Of a stretch of DNA of 31,453 nucleotides, positions 1-8,546 are shown piece after piece (positions within the stretch are counted from its first letter, which is position 1; the number at the start of each line of letters is the position of its first letter). The stretch spans positions 1-31,453 of the forward strand of contig JBLINN010000007.1 of assembly GCA_047639325.1 (NCBI GenBank), read 5' to 3'. The translations under genes were made by a program, and so were the position numbers. The stretch comes from NVQY01 sp047639325 (lineage in GTDB: Bacteria > Pseudomonadota > Alphaproteobacteria > Rhodobacterales > Rhodobacteraceae). The notes below the pieces were generated by a model. It ran no database searches and had not been told where the DNA came from. It saw only the letters and a program-made list of their open reading frames with translations.

Positions 1-176
1 ACGGTTTGGAAAACAGGATGCTTTTGGACACCGTGCCCGACACGGTCTGATACAGGTTGAACGGCAGATAACCGGTTGCATAGAATAGCAAAAAGCTGGT
101 GCCCAGCGACGGCGTGCGCATCACCAGAGAAAACCCGACACTCAGCACCAGGATAGCGGCCAGCGGTTCCAGGATG
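1..176. repeat. Left copy of the terminal overlap of a circular molecule
   Basis: Bases 1-176 recur as 31278-31453 in the same orientation. The only difference is base 128 (a) against base 31405 (c), a synonymous third-position change in a serine codon of the permease gene. Both copies lie inside one open reading frame that becomes whole when they are merged. This is what a linearised circular contig looks like, so the true length is 31,277 bp. A real tandem duplication is possible but less likely. Confidence 0.93.
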
Positions 177-340
177 CTCCAGATATAGCCACCCGGGGTG
201 CGGCCATAGCGCGTGGACATCTCGCGCAGGATCAACGCCATGACCACTCGCGCCGTTGCAAACCGGCGGCTGTGCTGACGGATCGCCTGACGGTTGGGTT
301 CTAGGGCAGGAGGGAGCACTGGGGGAAGCACTGGGGACAC
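1..340 (-). CDS. kpsM: Polysaccharide ABC transporter permease, KpsM/Wzm type (5' part, continues across the junction)
   Basis: This is the N-terminal portion of the integral membrane subunit that, with the ATPase at 1872-2525, moves a finished polysaccharide across the inner membrane. The reading frame runs from a GTG at 340 down to base 1 and continues at base 31277, ending with TAG at 30781. The total is 837 nt and 278 aa, normal for the family. The motif LILREMSTRYGRTPGGYIW near residues 36-54 matches the LxLREixTRYG...GYxW entry segment of KpsM proteins. The GTG start is chosen because AACAGG sits 6 nt upstream; an ATG at 241 (245 aa) is the main alternative. The gene is divergent from the KpsE-type gene at 432, sharing a 91-bp spacer. 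Confidence 0.88.
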   Translation of the reverse strand, partial: MSPVLPPVLPPALEPNRQAIRQHSRRFATARVVMALILREMSTRYGRTPGGYIWSILEPLAAILVLSVGFSLVMRTPSLGTSFLLFYATGYLPFNLYQTVSGTVSKSILFSKP

Positions 341-372
341 GCAAAACCTGTTCTGATACTGGCATTTATGAC

Positions 373-399
373 ATCTCTTATGTAAGAAGCCGAAGAGAT
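373..399. promoter_or_regulatory. Inverted repeat in the shared kps divergent promoter (candidate operator)
   Basis: ATCTCTT (373-379) and AAGAGAT (393-399) form 7-bp inverted arms separated by 13 bp, so arm centres lie 20 bp apart, about two helical turns. The repeat lies in the 91-bp gap between the divergent permease and KpsE-type starts, where a dimeric regulator could act on both. No regulator gene was recognised on the plasmid. Confidence 0.35.
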
Positions 400-405
400 A
401 TTCAA
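377..405 (-). promoter_or_regulatory. Candidate sigma-70-type promoter for the permease gene
   Basis: On the minus strand TTGAAT (405-400) is followed after 17 bp by CATAAG (382-377), each matching four of six consensus bases. It lies about 37 bp before the GTG start and overlaps the inverted repeat at 373-399. The evidence is by eye only. Confidence 0.3.
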
Positions 406-431
406 ACGGCTTCGCGCCGGGACAGGCTGGC

Positions 432-1856
432 ATGAACGACGATACCGACGCCTCTGAAAATGCTGCACCCAATCAAGGTAGCGGCGCGGGCCGCAATGCG
501 GGTCGCGGCGGCGAGTCCGAAGAGGGGCAACGCCGTCGGGGCGGAGGGGTCAACGCCAATCGTAAAAAAGGCCCTAATACGGGCCAAAAGGGCAATAAAG
601 GTAAGCGGGGCAACAAGGGTAGTGGTGGCGGCGGCGACAATCATCGCGCGCTGGTGCCAGTGTCCAATGTGCAATTGCCACAGACCAGACCCGACACCGA
701 AGCCCCAGCTGCCCCGGTACGTGCCCTGGCCACCCAGGCGCGGATGAAGCGGCGTCACTGGGGGCTGTTTGCCAGTTTCCTGTTATTGGTGGTGGGCCCG
801 GTGGCGGGCATCATCTTTTATCTGTGGACCTATGCGGCGGATCAATACGGATCAACCACTGGCTTTACTGTGCGCCAGGAAGAAAGCGGTGGGGCGTCCG
901 AACTTTTGGGCGGGCTGGCTGGGTTCTCTTCGGGCGGAACTGCGTCAGATGGCGATATCCTGTATGAATTCATCCAGAGCCAGGAAATGGTCGAAGCGGT
1001 GGATGCGCAGTTGGATCTGCGGACGCATTATTCGGCCAACTGGCCGCTGGACTGGGCGTTTGCCGTTTGGCCTGATGCCACGTTGGAAGATTTGGTGTGG
1101 TATTGGAAACGGGTGGTGCGGATATCGTATGAACCGGCCAACGGGCTGATCGAATTGCGGGTGCTGGCGTTAGATGCTGAAACCGCGCAGCGGATCTCGC
1201 TTGAGATCATGCGCGTCAGCCAGGACAGGATCAACGCGCTGAACACCCAGGCGCGCGAAGACGCGATGCGCTATGCCAGGGAAGATCTGGAAGAGGCGGT
1301 GAGCAATCTGAAAAACGCGCGCGAGGCGATGACCCAGTTCCGCACCCGCACCCAGATTGTCGATCCGGCAGCCGATATTCAGGCCCGTCTTGGGGTGATG
1401 ACCAATCTGCAGCAACAACTGGCCGAGGCGCTGATTGAATATGATCTGCTGCGTGGCACCGCCCGCGACAACGACCCGCGCCTGACCAAGGCGTTGCAGC
1501 GCATCGAGGTGATCCGCGAACGTATCGCCGCCGAGCGGCGGAATTTCGCCTCGGATGGCACCGAAGTCGGGACGATCGGCGAGGATTACCCGACCCTGAT
1601 TGCTGAATTTGAAAGCCTGACGGTGGATCGCGAATATGCCGAGGAAAGCTATCACGCGACCCTGGCGGCCCTGAGCGTGGCGCGCGCCGATGCCGCCCGA
1701 CAAAGCCGCTATCTGGCGACCTATATCCAGTCGACCCTGCCGCGCACCGCAGAATATCCGGAACGCTATCTGTTATCGGCTCTGGCGGCGCTGTTCCTGT
1801 TGTTGGTCTGGTCCATTATGGCGCTGATCTATTACAGCATCCGTGACCGCAGCTGA
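432..1856 (+). CDS. kpsE: Capsule polysaccharide export inner-membrane protein, KpsE/BexC/CtrB type
   Basis: The 474-aa product is a polysaccharide co-polymerase-type protein that links the ABC transporter to the periplasmic and outer-membrane export parts. Two transmembrane segments (about 110-133 and 446-468) bracket a large periplasmic region with a heptad-like helical stretch near 270-350 (AREDLEEAVSNLKNAREAM). The ELLGGLAGFSSGG segment near 157-169 is typical of this family in alphaproteobacteria. The first 75 residues are odd: almost entirely G, N, K, R, Q and S, with no hydrophobic core, so they should face the cytoplasm. The ATG at 432 has a weak GACAGG 5 nt upstream. The ATPase gene follows after 15 bp, so the two are probably one operon. 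Confidence 0.88.
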   Translation: MNDDTDASENAAPNQGSGAGRNAGRGGESEEGQRRRGGGVNANRKKGPNTGQKGNKGKRGNKGSGGGGDNHRALVPVSNVQLPQTRPDTEAPAAPVRALATQARMKRRHWGLFASFLLLVVGPVAGIIFYLWTYAADQYGSTTGFTVRQEESGGASELLGGLAGFSSGGTASDGDILYEFIQSQEMVEAVDAQLDLRTHYSANWPLDWAFAVWPDATLEDLVWYWKRVVRISYEPANGLIELRVLALDAETAQRISLEIMRVSQDRINALNTQAREDAMRYAREDLEEAVSNLKNAREAMTQFRTRTQIVDPAADIQARLGVMTNLQQQLAEALIEYDLLRGTARDNDPRLTKALQRIEVIRERIAAERRNFASDGTEVGTIGEDYPTLIAEFESLTVDREYAEESYHATLAALSVARADAARQSRYLATYIQSTLPRTAEYPERYLLSALAALFLLLVWSIMALIYYSIRDRS

Positions 1857-1871
1857 GCAGGGGGGCACAGC

Positions 1872-2525
1872 GTGATCCGGTTTGAGAATCTGACCAAAAG
1901 CTTCTGGGTGCGTGGGCATCGCCAGGTGGTGATCGACAACCTCAGCATGACGCTGCCGACGGGGACATCGCTGGCCCTGCTGGGGCGTAACGGCGCGGGA
2001 AAATCGACCCTATTGCGGATGATTGCGGGCACAATGCGCCCCGATAGCGGCCGGATCATCAGCGATGGGTCGATATCCTGGCCGGTTGGATTTGGCGGCT
2101 CGTTTCATGGCGAGCTGACGGGGGCGCAGAACATCATCTTCATCGCCCGAATCTATGGGGTGGATACCGACAGCCTGCTGGCTTTTGTTCGGGATTTTGC
2201 CGATCTGGGCAAATTCTTTGACATGCCGATCCGCAGCTATTCGTCGGGGATGCGGTCGCGCCTGACCTTTGGCACCTCGATGGGGATCCGGTTTGACACC
2301 TATCTGGTGGATGAGGTGACAGCGGTGGGCGATGCGGTGTTCAAGCGCAAAAGCCGGGCGCTGTTTGTGGAACGCATGAAGCAGTCCAGCGCCATCATGG
2401 TCAGCCATTCGATGAACCAGCTGCGTCAGTTCTGCAATGCCGGGATGGTGCTGGAAGAGGGGCGGCTGTCGTATTTCGAAGATCTGGACGACGCGATTGC
2501 CCTGCATGAGGCCACCCTGCGCTGA
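1872..2525 (+). CDS. kpsT: Polysaccharide ABC transporter ATP-binding protein, KpsT type
   Basis: The 217-aa product is the nucleotide-binding subunit that powers the KpsM-type permease. Walker A is GRNGAGKST (38-46), the ABC signature is SSGMRSR (124-130), Walker B is TYLVDEV (143-149) and the switch histidine is H179 in MVSHS. The length and short C-terminus fit KpsT, which lacks the carbohydrate-binding extension of Wzt proteins. The start is GTG at 1872, preceded by a G-rich ribosome binding site. The gene converges on glf, with the paired palindromes at 2537-2581 between them. Confidence 0.93.
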   Translation: MIRFENLTKSFWVRGHRQVVIDNLSMTLPTGTSLALLGRNGAGKSTLLRMIAGTMRPDSGRIISDGSISWPVGFGGSFHGELTGAQNIIFIARIYGVDTDSLLAFVRDFADLGKFFDMPIRSYSSGMRSRLTFGTSMGIRFDTYLVDEVTAVGDAVFKRKSRALFVERMKQSSAIMVSHSMNQLRQFCNAGMVLEEGRLSYFEDLDDAIALHEATLR

Positions 2526-2536
2526 TGGCTGGGATC

Positions 2537-2581
2537 CGGAATTTTTGAAAAATTCCGACACGATTTCTTTGAAAGAAATCG
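2537..2581. repeat. Tandem pair of perfect 21-bp palindromes, copy 1 (probable bidirectional terminator)
   Basis: Two palindromes, each 10-1-10, lie at 2537-2557 (centre 2547, g) and 2561-2581 (centre 2571, g), with ACA between them. The half-sites are CGGAATTTTT and CGATTTCTTT. The position between the convergent kpsT and glf 3' ends suits a terminator for both strands. The same pair recurs at 8547-8591, differing only at the two centre bases. Confidence 0.85.
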
Positions 2582-2605
2582 GCACCCTCCGCAGATGCTC
2601 GGCCT

Positions 2606-3763
2606 TTACAGCGGGGGGGCTGCAAAGACCGGCATTTTTGTGCCTGCCGTGCTGTGATCCAGAAAGCTGCGCGCGGTGTCCAGCGCCTCGCGGATGGTGA
2701 CATCCATATCCAGATAGCGATAGGTGCCCAGCCGCCCGACAAAGCTGACGCCGGGGGCGGCCTCGGCCAGGTCGATATATTGCGCTAGCAGCGATTTTTC
2801 CTCGACCATGCGGATCGGGTAATAAGGGATGTCATCCGGCCCGGCTTCGCGGCTGAATTCGCGGTAACAGACCGAGCCTTGGTGGCTTTCCCAGGGCGAG
2901 AAATGTTTGTGTTCGGTGATGCGGGTAAACGGCACGTCAACCTCGCCATAGTTCATCACCGCACAGCCCTGATAATCGCCATCATAGGTGAACCGTTCGA
3001 AATCCAGCGTCCGGTATCCCAGCCGCCCCAGATCATAACCGAAATAGCCATCCAGCGGCCCAGAATAGAACACATGATCGTAATCGCCGGTTTGGGATTG
3101 GTCAAAAACTGTATCTAACTTGACCGTTATCCCGGGGTGATCCAGGATTGCTTCGATCATCGGGGTATAGCCATTCTCGGGCATGCCCTGAAATTTGTGA
3201 AAGAAGTAATTGTCGTCATAGTTAAAGCGCACCGGCAAGCGTTTCAGGATCGACGCGGGCAATTCGGACGGATGACAGCCCCATTGCTTCATCGTGTAGC
3301 CCTTGAAAAACGCCTCGTACAGGTCCTTGCCGACAAAGCGCATCGCCTGTTCTTCAAAGGTCTGCGGGTCGTCGATGGATGTATCGGCCTGTTCATTGGT
3401 GATGAAATCAAGCGCCTCGTCCGGGCGCATGGTTTTGTCAAAAAACTGGTTGATGGTGTGCAAGTTCACGGGCAGCGAAAACACCTGACCACGCGACGTG
3501 GTTTTGACCCGGTTCTTGTAAGGCTTGAAGCTGGTAAAGCTGTTCACATAATCCCACACTTCGGAATCGTCGGTGTGAAAGATATGCGGGCCATAGATAT
3601 GCACCATGACGCCGGTATCGGCATCGCGCTGGGTGTGGCAATTGCCGCCCACATGGTTGCGGGAATCAACCACCGTCACGCTATATCCGGCCTCTGCCAG
3701 ATGCCGCCCGATCACCGCGCCGGACAGACCGGCGCCAACCATCAGTAAATTGCCTTTGACCAT
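2606..3763 (-). CDS. glf: UDP-galactopyranose mutase
   Basis: This FAD enzyme interconverts UDP-galactopyranose and UDP-galactofuranose in the cytoplasm, supplying Galf for the glycan. The N-terminal FAD-binding GAGLSGA is at 10-16, and HIYGPHIFHT at 55-64 is the diagnostic UGM motif. Later come YTMKQWG and other substrate-binding stretches. The 385-aa length is normal. AGGAG lies 7 nt before the ATG at 3763. It is the last gene of the gmd-SDR-fcl-manC-glf run and is separated from manC by 208 bp that hold no convincing gene. A galactofuranosyltransferase should exist; the GT2 at 29772-30824 is the best candidate in the window. Confidence 0.95.
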   Translation of the reverse strand: MVKGNLLMVGAGLSGAVIGRHLAEAGYSVTVVDSRNHVGGNCHTQRDADTGVMVHIYGPHIFHTDDSEVWDYVNSFTSFKPYKNRVKTTSRGQVFSLPVNLHTINQFFDKTMRPDEALDFITNEQADTSIDDPQTFEEQAMRFVGKDLYEAFFKGYTMKQWGCHPSELPASILKRLPVRFNYDDNYFFHKFQGMPENGYTPMIEAILDHPGITVKLDTVFDQSQTGDYDHVFYSGPLDGYFGYDLGRLGYRTLDFERFTYDGDYQGCAVMNYGEVDVPFTRITEHKHFSPWESHQGSVCYREFSREAGPDDIPYYPIRMVEEKSLLAQYIDLAEAAPGVSFVGRLGTYRYLDMDVTIREALDTARSFLDHSTAGTKMPVFAAPPL

Positions 3764-3900
3764 ACTCGAATCTCCTGTTGCGCCCCCTTAAACGACGAAA
3801 AGGTTGGGGGGCTCAATGGCCGGTGGCATTTCGTGCGGATGTGCGGTTGCAGGGCCACAATTGCGGGTCGCAATCGCGGCGATAATCGGGGCGGCACATC

Positions 3901-3916
3901 ATCACCCGCAGGTGAT
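3901..3916. terminator. Hairpin after manC
   Basis: ATCACC-CGCA-GGTGAT is a 6-bp stem with a 4-base loop, 56 bp downstream of the manC stop on the minus strand. There is no clear T-run, so it may attenuate rather than end transcription between manC and glf. Confidence 0.3.
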
Positions 3917-3971
3917 CCCCCATGGGGCCGCAAAATTCGACCCTATTGCTGGGTATATACAACCTTACCTG

Positions 3972-5393
3972 TCACTCCCGTGCATATACGTCTTCATATC
4001 GGATGATGTCATCCTCGCCGAGATAGCTGCCGGTTTGCACCTCGATCAGGACCATGGGGACTTTGCCGGGGTTTTCCATCCGGTGGGTGGCGCCCAGCGG
4101 GATATAGACCGACTGATTTTCACTGATCAGCTTTACGTCCGCGTCCACCGTCACCTTTGCGGTACCTTCGACCACGATCCAGTGTTCAGACCGGTGGTGA
4201 TGGCTTTGCAAAGACAGCGCCGCGCCGGGATGCACCACGATGCGTTTCACCTGGAACCGGTTGCCGATCACCAGGCTCTCAAACCAGCCCCAGGGGCGGT
4301 GATCCTTGGGAAAGGCCGTGGCCTGTTTCACCTGTTTTGCCTTTAGCGCGGCCACCGCTTCTTTGACATCCTGCGCACGCGACGCATCCGCCACCAGCAC
4401 TGCGTCGGGCATGGCCACCACAATCATGTCTTTCAGCCCGATGCCCACCACCTGCAGCCCGTCATCTTCGGAGCGTAGCAGCGTGTCGTCACAATCCAGC
4501 GCCGTCGTCGGGCCGGATGTGGCGACGCCGCGGGTATCGCGCGCCGTTTCGCGCCAGACCGCGTCCCAACCGCCCAGATCAGACCAGCCCGCGGCAAACG
4601 GTACCACAGACAGGTTATCGGCGTGTTCCATCACCGCATAGTCGATCGAGATGTCATCGGCTTGCGCCCAAGGCTCGGGGGCGAGGCGCAAGAACCCAAG
4701 ATCGGGCTGGCCCTGATCCACAGCGGCGCGCACCGGATCGATTAGGCCCGGCGCATGGGCGGCAAAGGCGGCAATGATGGCGCGCGCCGAGAACAGGAAA
4801 ATCCCGGCATTCCACAGATAAGTCCCGGCGGCGACCATCTGGTCAGCCTGCGCCGCATCGGGCTTTTCGACAAAGCGTTTCAGGGCCAGCGGTCGGGCGG
4901 CAAAATCGCCCGGATCTTCGGCCAGTTCCAGATAACCATACCCGGTCTCGCCATGGGTGGGCTTGATGCCAAAGGTCACCAACTGCCCTGCCTGGGCGGC
5001 CGGGGTGCCGGCGGCAACTGCGGCGCGAAAGGCTGGGGCGTCGGGCACCACGTGATCCGACGGTGCCACCAACATCAGCCCGTTAGGGTCCGATTTTTCC
5101 AACCACAAGGCGGCGGCCAGCACTGCGGGGGCGGTGTTGCGGCCTTCGGGTTCGATCAGGATGGCAGCGGGGTCAATCCCGGCCTCGGCCAGCTGTTCGG
5201 TGACGATAAAGCGGAAATCGGAATTGGTCAGCACCATCGGCGCGGCAAAATCCGGGCCTGATAGGCGGCTGGCCGAGGCTTGAAACAGCGATGTGTCGCC
5301 CACCAGTTTGGAAAATTGCTTGGGATAGCTTTTGCGCGACAACGGCCAAAGCCGGGTGCCAGAGCCGCCGCAGAGCAGAACCGGGGTAATCAT
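3972..5393 (-). CDS. manC: Mannose-1-phosphate guanylyltransferase / mannose-6-phosphate isomerase
   Basis: The enzyme makes GDP-mannose from mannose-1-phosphate and GTP; the C-terminal cupin half normally isomerises fructose-6-phosphate to mannose-6-phosphate. The nucleotidyltransferase motif GGSGTRLWPLSR is at 9-20 with the following YPKQF. The cupin domain spans about 355-465 and holds RPWGWFE and HHHRSEHWIVVEGTA. At 473 aa it is a full type II (bifunctional) PMI-GMP. AGGAGT lies 8 nt before the ATG. Its product feeds gmd and fcl in the same block. No phosphomannomutase gene is present, so mannose-1-phosphate must come from a chromosomal enzyme. Confidence 0.95.
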   Translation of the reverse strand: MITPVLLCGGSGTRLWPLSRKSYPKQFSKLVGDTSLFQASASRLSGPDFAAPMVLTNSDFRFIVTEQLAEAGIDPAAILIEPEGRNTAPAVLAAALWLEKSDPNGLMLVAPSDHVVPDAPAFRAAVAAGTPAAQAGQLVTFGIKPTHGETGYGYLELAEDPGDFAARPLALKRFVEKPDAAQADQMVAAGTYLWNAGIFLFSARAIIAAFAAHAPGLIDPVRAAVDQGQPDLGFLRLAPEPWAQADDISIDYAVMEHADNLSVVPFAAGWSDLGGWDAVWRETARDTRGVATSGPTTALDCDDTLLRSEDDGLQVVGIGLKDMIVVAMPDAVLVADASRAQDVKEAVAALKAKQVKQATAFPKDHRPWGWFESLVIGNRFQVKRIVVHPGAALSLQSHHHRSEHWIVVEGTAKVTVDADVKLISENQSVYIPLGATHRMENPGKVPMVLIEVQTGSYLGEDDIIRYEDVYARE

Positions 5394-5496
5394 CCAAATA
5401 AACTCCTAACCAAAATGCGCAGGCTTGGGATAACATAAATTGCCCGTCTGGACACAAGGCCAAACGCCGGACGGACTCACCGGATCCGGGACCGTG

Positions 5497-6459
5497 TCAT
5501 TTTGCCCGCAAGTCGCCCTCATTTTGCGCCAAAAACCAGTCATAAGTGTCGCTGATCCCCTGTTCCAGCGGGATCGTGGCGGTCCAGCCCAACCGCGTCA
5601 GACGCGACACATCCATCAGCTTGCGCGGCGCGCCATCGGGTTTGGAGGCATCAAAGCTGATCTGCCCAGCAAACCCGGTCACCTTTGCCACGGTTTCGGC
5701 CAGTTCGCGGATGGTCACATCGCTGCCCGATCCGACATTGATATGGCTGAGCATTGGTTGGGTTTCGCTGGCATAAGTATCGGCGTCCAGATCCATCACA
5801 AATACCGACGCGGCGGCCATGTCATCGACATGCAGGAATTCGCGCATCGGCTTGCCTGACCCCCAGACGACCACTTCGTCCGCGCCGTCCTGGGCGGCGG
5901 TATGAAAGCGCCGGATCAGGGCGGGCAGGACATGGGAGTTTTCCGGGTGGAAATTATCGCCGGGGCCATAAAGATTGGTCGGCATCACGCTGCGGTAATC
6001 GGTGCCATATTGCCGGTTATAGCTTTCGCACAGCTTGATCCCGGCGATCTTGGCAATCGCGTAAGGTTCGTTAGTCGGCTCTAATACGCCGGTTAACAGG
6101 GCATTTTCGGCCATCGGCTGCGGCGCTTCGCGCGGGTAGATACAGCTTGACCCCAGTTGCAGCAGCTGATGCACACCCGCCTGATACGCGGCGTGGATCA
6201 CGTTGCTGGTCATCATCAGGTTTTCATAGATGAACTGCGCGGGATAGCTGTTATTGGCGACAATCCCGCCCACTTTGGCTGCCGCCAGGATCACCGCGTC
6301 GGGCTTTTCGGCCTGAAAGAAACCCTGCACCGCGCGCTGGTCGGTCAGGTCCAGATCGGCGCTGGTGCGGGTGATCAGGGTATCGGTGCCGCGCGCCTGC
6401 AATTGCCGCCAGATCGCCCCGCCCACCATGCCGCGATGGCCTGCAATGTAGATTTTCAT
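5497..6459 (-). CDS. fcl: GDP-L-fucose synthase (GMER)
   Basis: This enzyme epimerises and reduces GDP-4-keto-6-deoxymannose, made by Gmd, to GDP-L-fucose. Counting from the chosen start (320 aa), the NADPH motif GHRGMVG is at 7-13, S104/S105 and C106 lie in SSCIYP, and the YxxxK pair is Y133 and K137, so the catalytic set is complete. The start at 6459 gives the usual family N-terminus MKIYIAGHRG and has GGAG 9 nt upstream. An ATG at 6486 would overlap the SDR stop by 4 bp (ATGA) and add nine residues, so coupled translation from there is possible. It sits between the SDR and manC on the same strand. Confidence 0.95.
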   Translation of the reverse strand: MKIYIAGHRGMVGGAIWRQLQARGTDTLITRTSADLDLTDQRAVQGFFQAEKPDAVILAAAKVGGIVANNSYPAQFIYENLMMTSNVIHAAYQAGVHQLLQLGSSCIYPREAPQPMAENALLTGVLEPTNEPYAIAKIAGIKLCESYNRQYGTDYRSVMPTNLYGPGDNFHPENSHVLPALIRRFHTAAQDGADEVVVWGSGKPMREFLHVDDMAAASVFVMDLDADTYASETQPMLSHINVGSGSDVTIRELAETVAKVTGFAGQISFDASKPDGAPRKLMDVSRLTRLGWTATIPLEQGISDTYDWFLAQNEGDLRAK

Positions 6460-6482
6460 GGGGGTGCGCTCCAACTGCCTGT

Positions 6483-7259
6483 TCATCCGGTGGTGACAAC
6501 GCCGCCATCAATGGCGATCAGCTGCCCGGTTATCATCGCACTGGCGCCTGAGGCCAAAAACAGCGCGCCTGGCACGATATCTTGCGCCAGCAGTTCGCGT
6601 TTCAGGCATTGCCGGTCCAGATGGGTCGCCAATGCGTCGTCTGTGACCCACATTTCGCGTTGCTTGTCGGTCATCACCCAGCCGGGGGCCAGCGCGTTGA
6701 CGCGGATATTGTCGGGGCCAAATTCGCGTGCCAAAGACCGGGTCATGCCGGTGATGCCCGCATTGGCGGTGGTGTAAACCGGATAGCCGGCATTGCCCAT
6801 CATATAAGAGATCGACGAGAAATTGATGATTGACCCACCGCCTGCGGCGCGCATGCCGGCAATCACTGCCTGCGCGGCAAAGAAATAGGCCTTGAGGTTG
6901 ATCGCCAGGGCCTGATCCCAACTGGCCTCGGTCACGTCTTGGGTCAGATGGCGCGCATCATTGGCGGCATTGTTGACCAATATGGTGATCGGCCCATGTG
7001 CTGCTGCCGCCTGCGCCATCGCGCCTTGCAGGGCAGGGGTGTCGGTGATGTCGCATTGCAGGAACAGCGGGCGGGCACCGTGGCGATCAGCGATCTGGTT
7101 GCAAAAGGCGCTGGCATCCGAGCGCTGCACAAACGCCACCCGCGCGCCTTGTGCCACAAAGCCGTCGGTCATCGCCGCGCCAATCCCCGACCCGCCGCCG
7201 GTGATAAACACGCTGGCGCCTTCAAGGTCGGGAAAGATTGGGATCACTGGTGGCATCAT
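6483..7259 (-). CDS. SDR-family oxidoreductase lacking the catalytic lysine
   Basis: The 258-aa product is a classical short-chain dehydrogenase/reductase by fold motifs: TGGGSGIG (20-27), NNA (96-98), N121 in NLKA, S149 and Y162 with the normal 13-residue spacing. The position of the catalytic lysine is Asn: the motif reads YTTAN (162-166), codon aat. Such a protein would be expected to be weak or inactive as a dehydrogenase, or to act as a binding protein, unless another residue substitutes. The substrate is unknown; its place between gmd and fcl suggests a nucleotide sugar or free deoxysugar. The start at 7259 has AAAGGGA 8 nt upstream; an in-frame ATG at 7301 would overlap gmd by 11 bp. 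Confidence 0.85.
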   Translation of the reverse strand: MMPPVIPIFPDLEGASVFITGGGSGIGAAMTDGFVAQGARVAFVQRSDASAFCNQIADRHGARPLFLQCDITDTPALQGAMAQAAAAHGPITILVNNAANDARHLTQDVTEASWDQALAINLKAYFFAAQAVIAGMRAAGGGSIINFSSISYMMGNAGYPVYTTANAGITGMTRSLAREFGPDNIRVNALAPGWVMTDKQREMWVTDDALATHLDRQCLKRELLAQDIVPGALFLASGASAMITGQLIAIDGGVVTTG

Positions 7260-7290
7260 TGGCGGCGTCCCTTTCTGGGTACCCGGGCGT

Positions 7291-8412
7291 TTAGCCCTCA
7301 ACCGAGACCGGCAAATCCAACCCGTGTTCTTTCAACAGCACATGGCGGCGCGCGGTTTTCAGGTCTTCGGCAACCATTTCGGCACACATCTCCTGCGCGG
7401 TGATTTCCGGCACCCAGCCCAGTTTTTCCTTGGCCTTGGCTGGATCGCCCAGCAAGGTTTCCACCTCTGCGGGTCGGAAATAGCGCGTATCGATGCGCAT
7501 CACCACATCGCCCACGTTCAGGGCCGGGGTCTTGTCGCCGTCAATTGCCACAACTGTGGCCACCTCGTCCACACCCGTACCGTCAAACCCCAGTGTTAGA
7601 CCCAATTCAGCCGCTGACCAGATGATGAACTGGCGCACCGAATATTGCTTGCCGGTGGCGATGACAAAATCATCCGGCGCGTCCTGTTGCAGCATCATCC
7701 ACTGCATGTGCACGTAATCGCGTGCATGACCCCAGTCGCGCAACGCGTCGATATTGCCCATATAAAGACAGGATTCGGCCCCTTGGGCGATATTGGCCAA
7801 CCCGCGGGTGATCTTGCGGGTCACAAACGTCTCACCCCGGCGCGGGCTTTCGTGATTGAACAGGATGCCGTTGCAGGCATACATCCCGTAGGCCTCGCGG
7901 TAATTTACCGTGATCCAATAGGCGTACATCTTGGCCACCGCATAAGGGCTGCGCGGATGGAACGGCGTGGTTTCGGTTTGTGGGCTCTCTTGCACCAGCC
8001 CGTAAAGTTCCGAAGTGGACGCCTGATAGAACCGGGTTTTACCCTCTAGCCCCAGAAAGCGGATCGCTTCCAGCAGGCGCAGGGTACCCATCGCGTCGAC
8101 ATCGGCGGTATATTCCGGCGCTTCAAAACTGACGGCCACATGGGATTGCGCGCCCAAGTTATAAACCTCGTCGGGCTGCACTTCCTTCAGGATGCGGGTC
8201 AGGTTCGAACTGTCGCTCAGATCGCCATAATGCAGATGCAGCCGGGCGTGGTTGGTGTGTGGGTCTTCATAGATATGATCAATCCGCTGGGTGTTCAGCG
8301 AGCTGGCCCGGCGCTTGATGCCATGCACCTCGTAGCCTTTTTCCAGGAGGAGTTCGGCCAGATAGGAACCATCCTGGCCGGTGATGCCGGTGATAAGCGC
8401 TGTGCGGGGCAT
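7291..8412 (-). CDS. gmd: GDP-mannose 4,6-dehydratase
   Basis: The enzyme converts GDP-D-mannose to GDP-4-keto-6-deoxy-D-mannose, the first step toward GDP-L-fucose. The Rossmann motif GITGQDGS is at 9-16, the NADP-binding RRASSLNTQRI follows, T133 and E135 lie in STSELYG, and Y157/K161 lie in YAVAK. At 373 aa it is full length. It is the first gene of the run ending at glf. Upstream are about 200 bp carrying the second paired palindrome and probably the promoter. No stop or frameshift was seen. Confidence 0.97.
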   Translation of the reverse strand: MPRTALITGITGQDGSYLAELLLEKGYEVHGIKRRASSLNTQRIDHIYEDPHTNHARLHLHYGDLSDSSNLTRILKEVQPDEVYNLGAQSHVAVSFEAPEYTADVDAMGTLRLLEAIRFLGLEGKTRFYQASTSELYGLVQESPQTETTPFHPRSPYAVAKMYAYWITVNYREAYGMYACNGILFNHESPRRGETFVTRKITRGLANIAQGAESCLYMGNIDALRDWGHARDYVHMQWMMLQQDAPDDFVIATGKQYSVRQFIIWSAAELGLTLGFDGTGVDEVATVVAIDGDKTPALNVGDVVMRIDTRYFRPAEVETLLGDPAKAKEKLGWVPEITAQEMCAEMVAEDLKTARRHVLLKEHGLDLPVSVEG

Positions 8413-8546
8413 GGGATCATTCCTGGACTGTTGCTGTTAAGGCAGAGGATAGGCACGCAATCGTTCTGCGTGGTCTAACAAAATGCGCCTTTGCAAACAA
8501 GCTTGGGACAGGATTCATTGATCCTGCCCCGGTGACGGTCTCGCCC

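Noticed and set aside
1..176. Terminal direct repeat as the end of a transposon or prophage
   Set aside because: Both copies lie within one gene that becomes intact on merging, no integrase or transposase is present, and replication genes show a plasmid.
3764..3971. Small minus-strand gene between glf and manC (frame 3742-3933)
   Set aside because: No ribosome binding site, no recognisable domain, Pro/Arg-rich composition, and it runs into glf; the region is better seen as a spacer.
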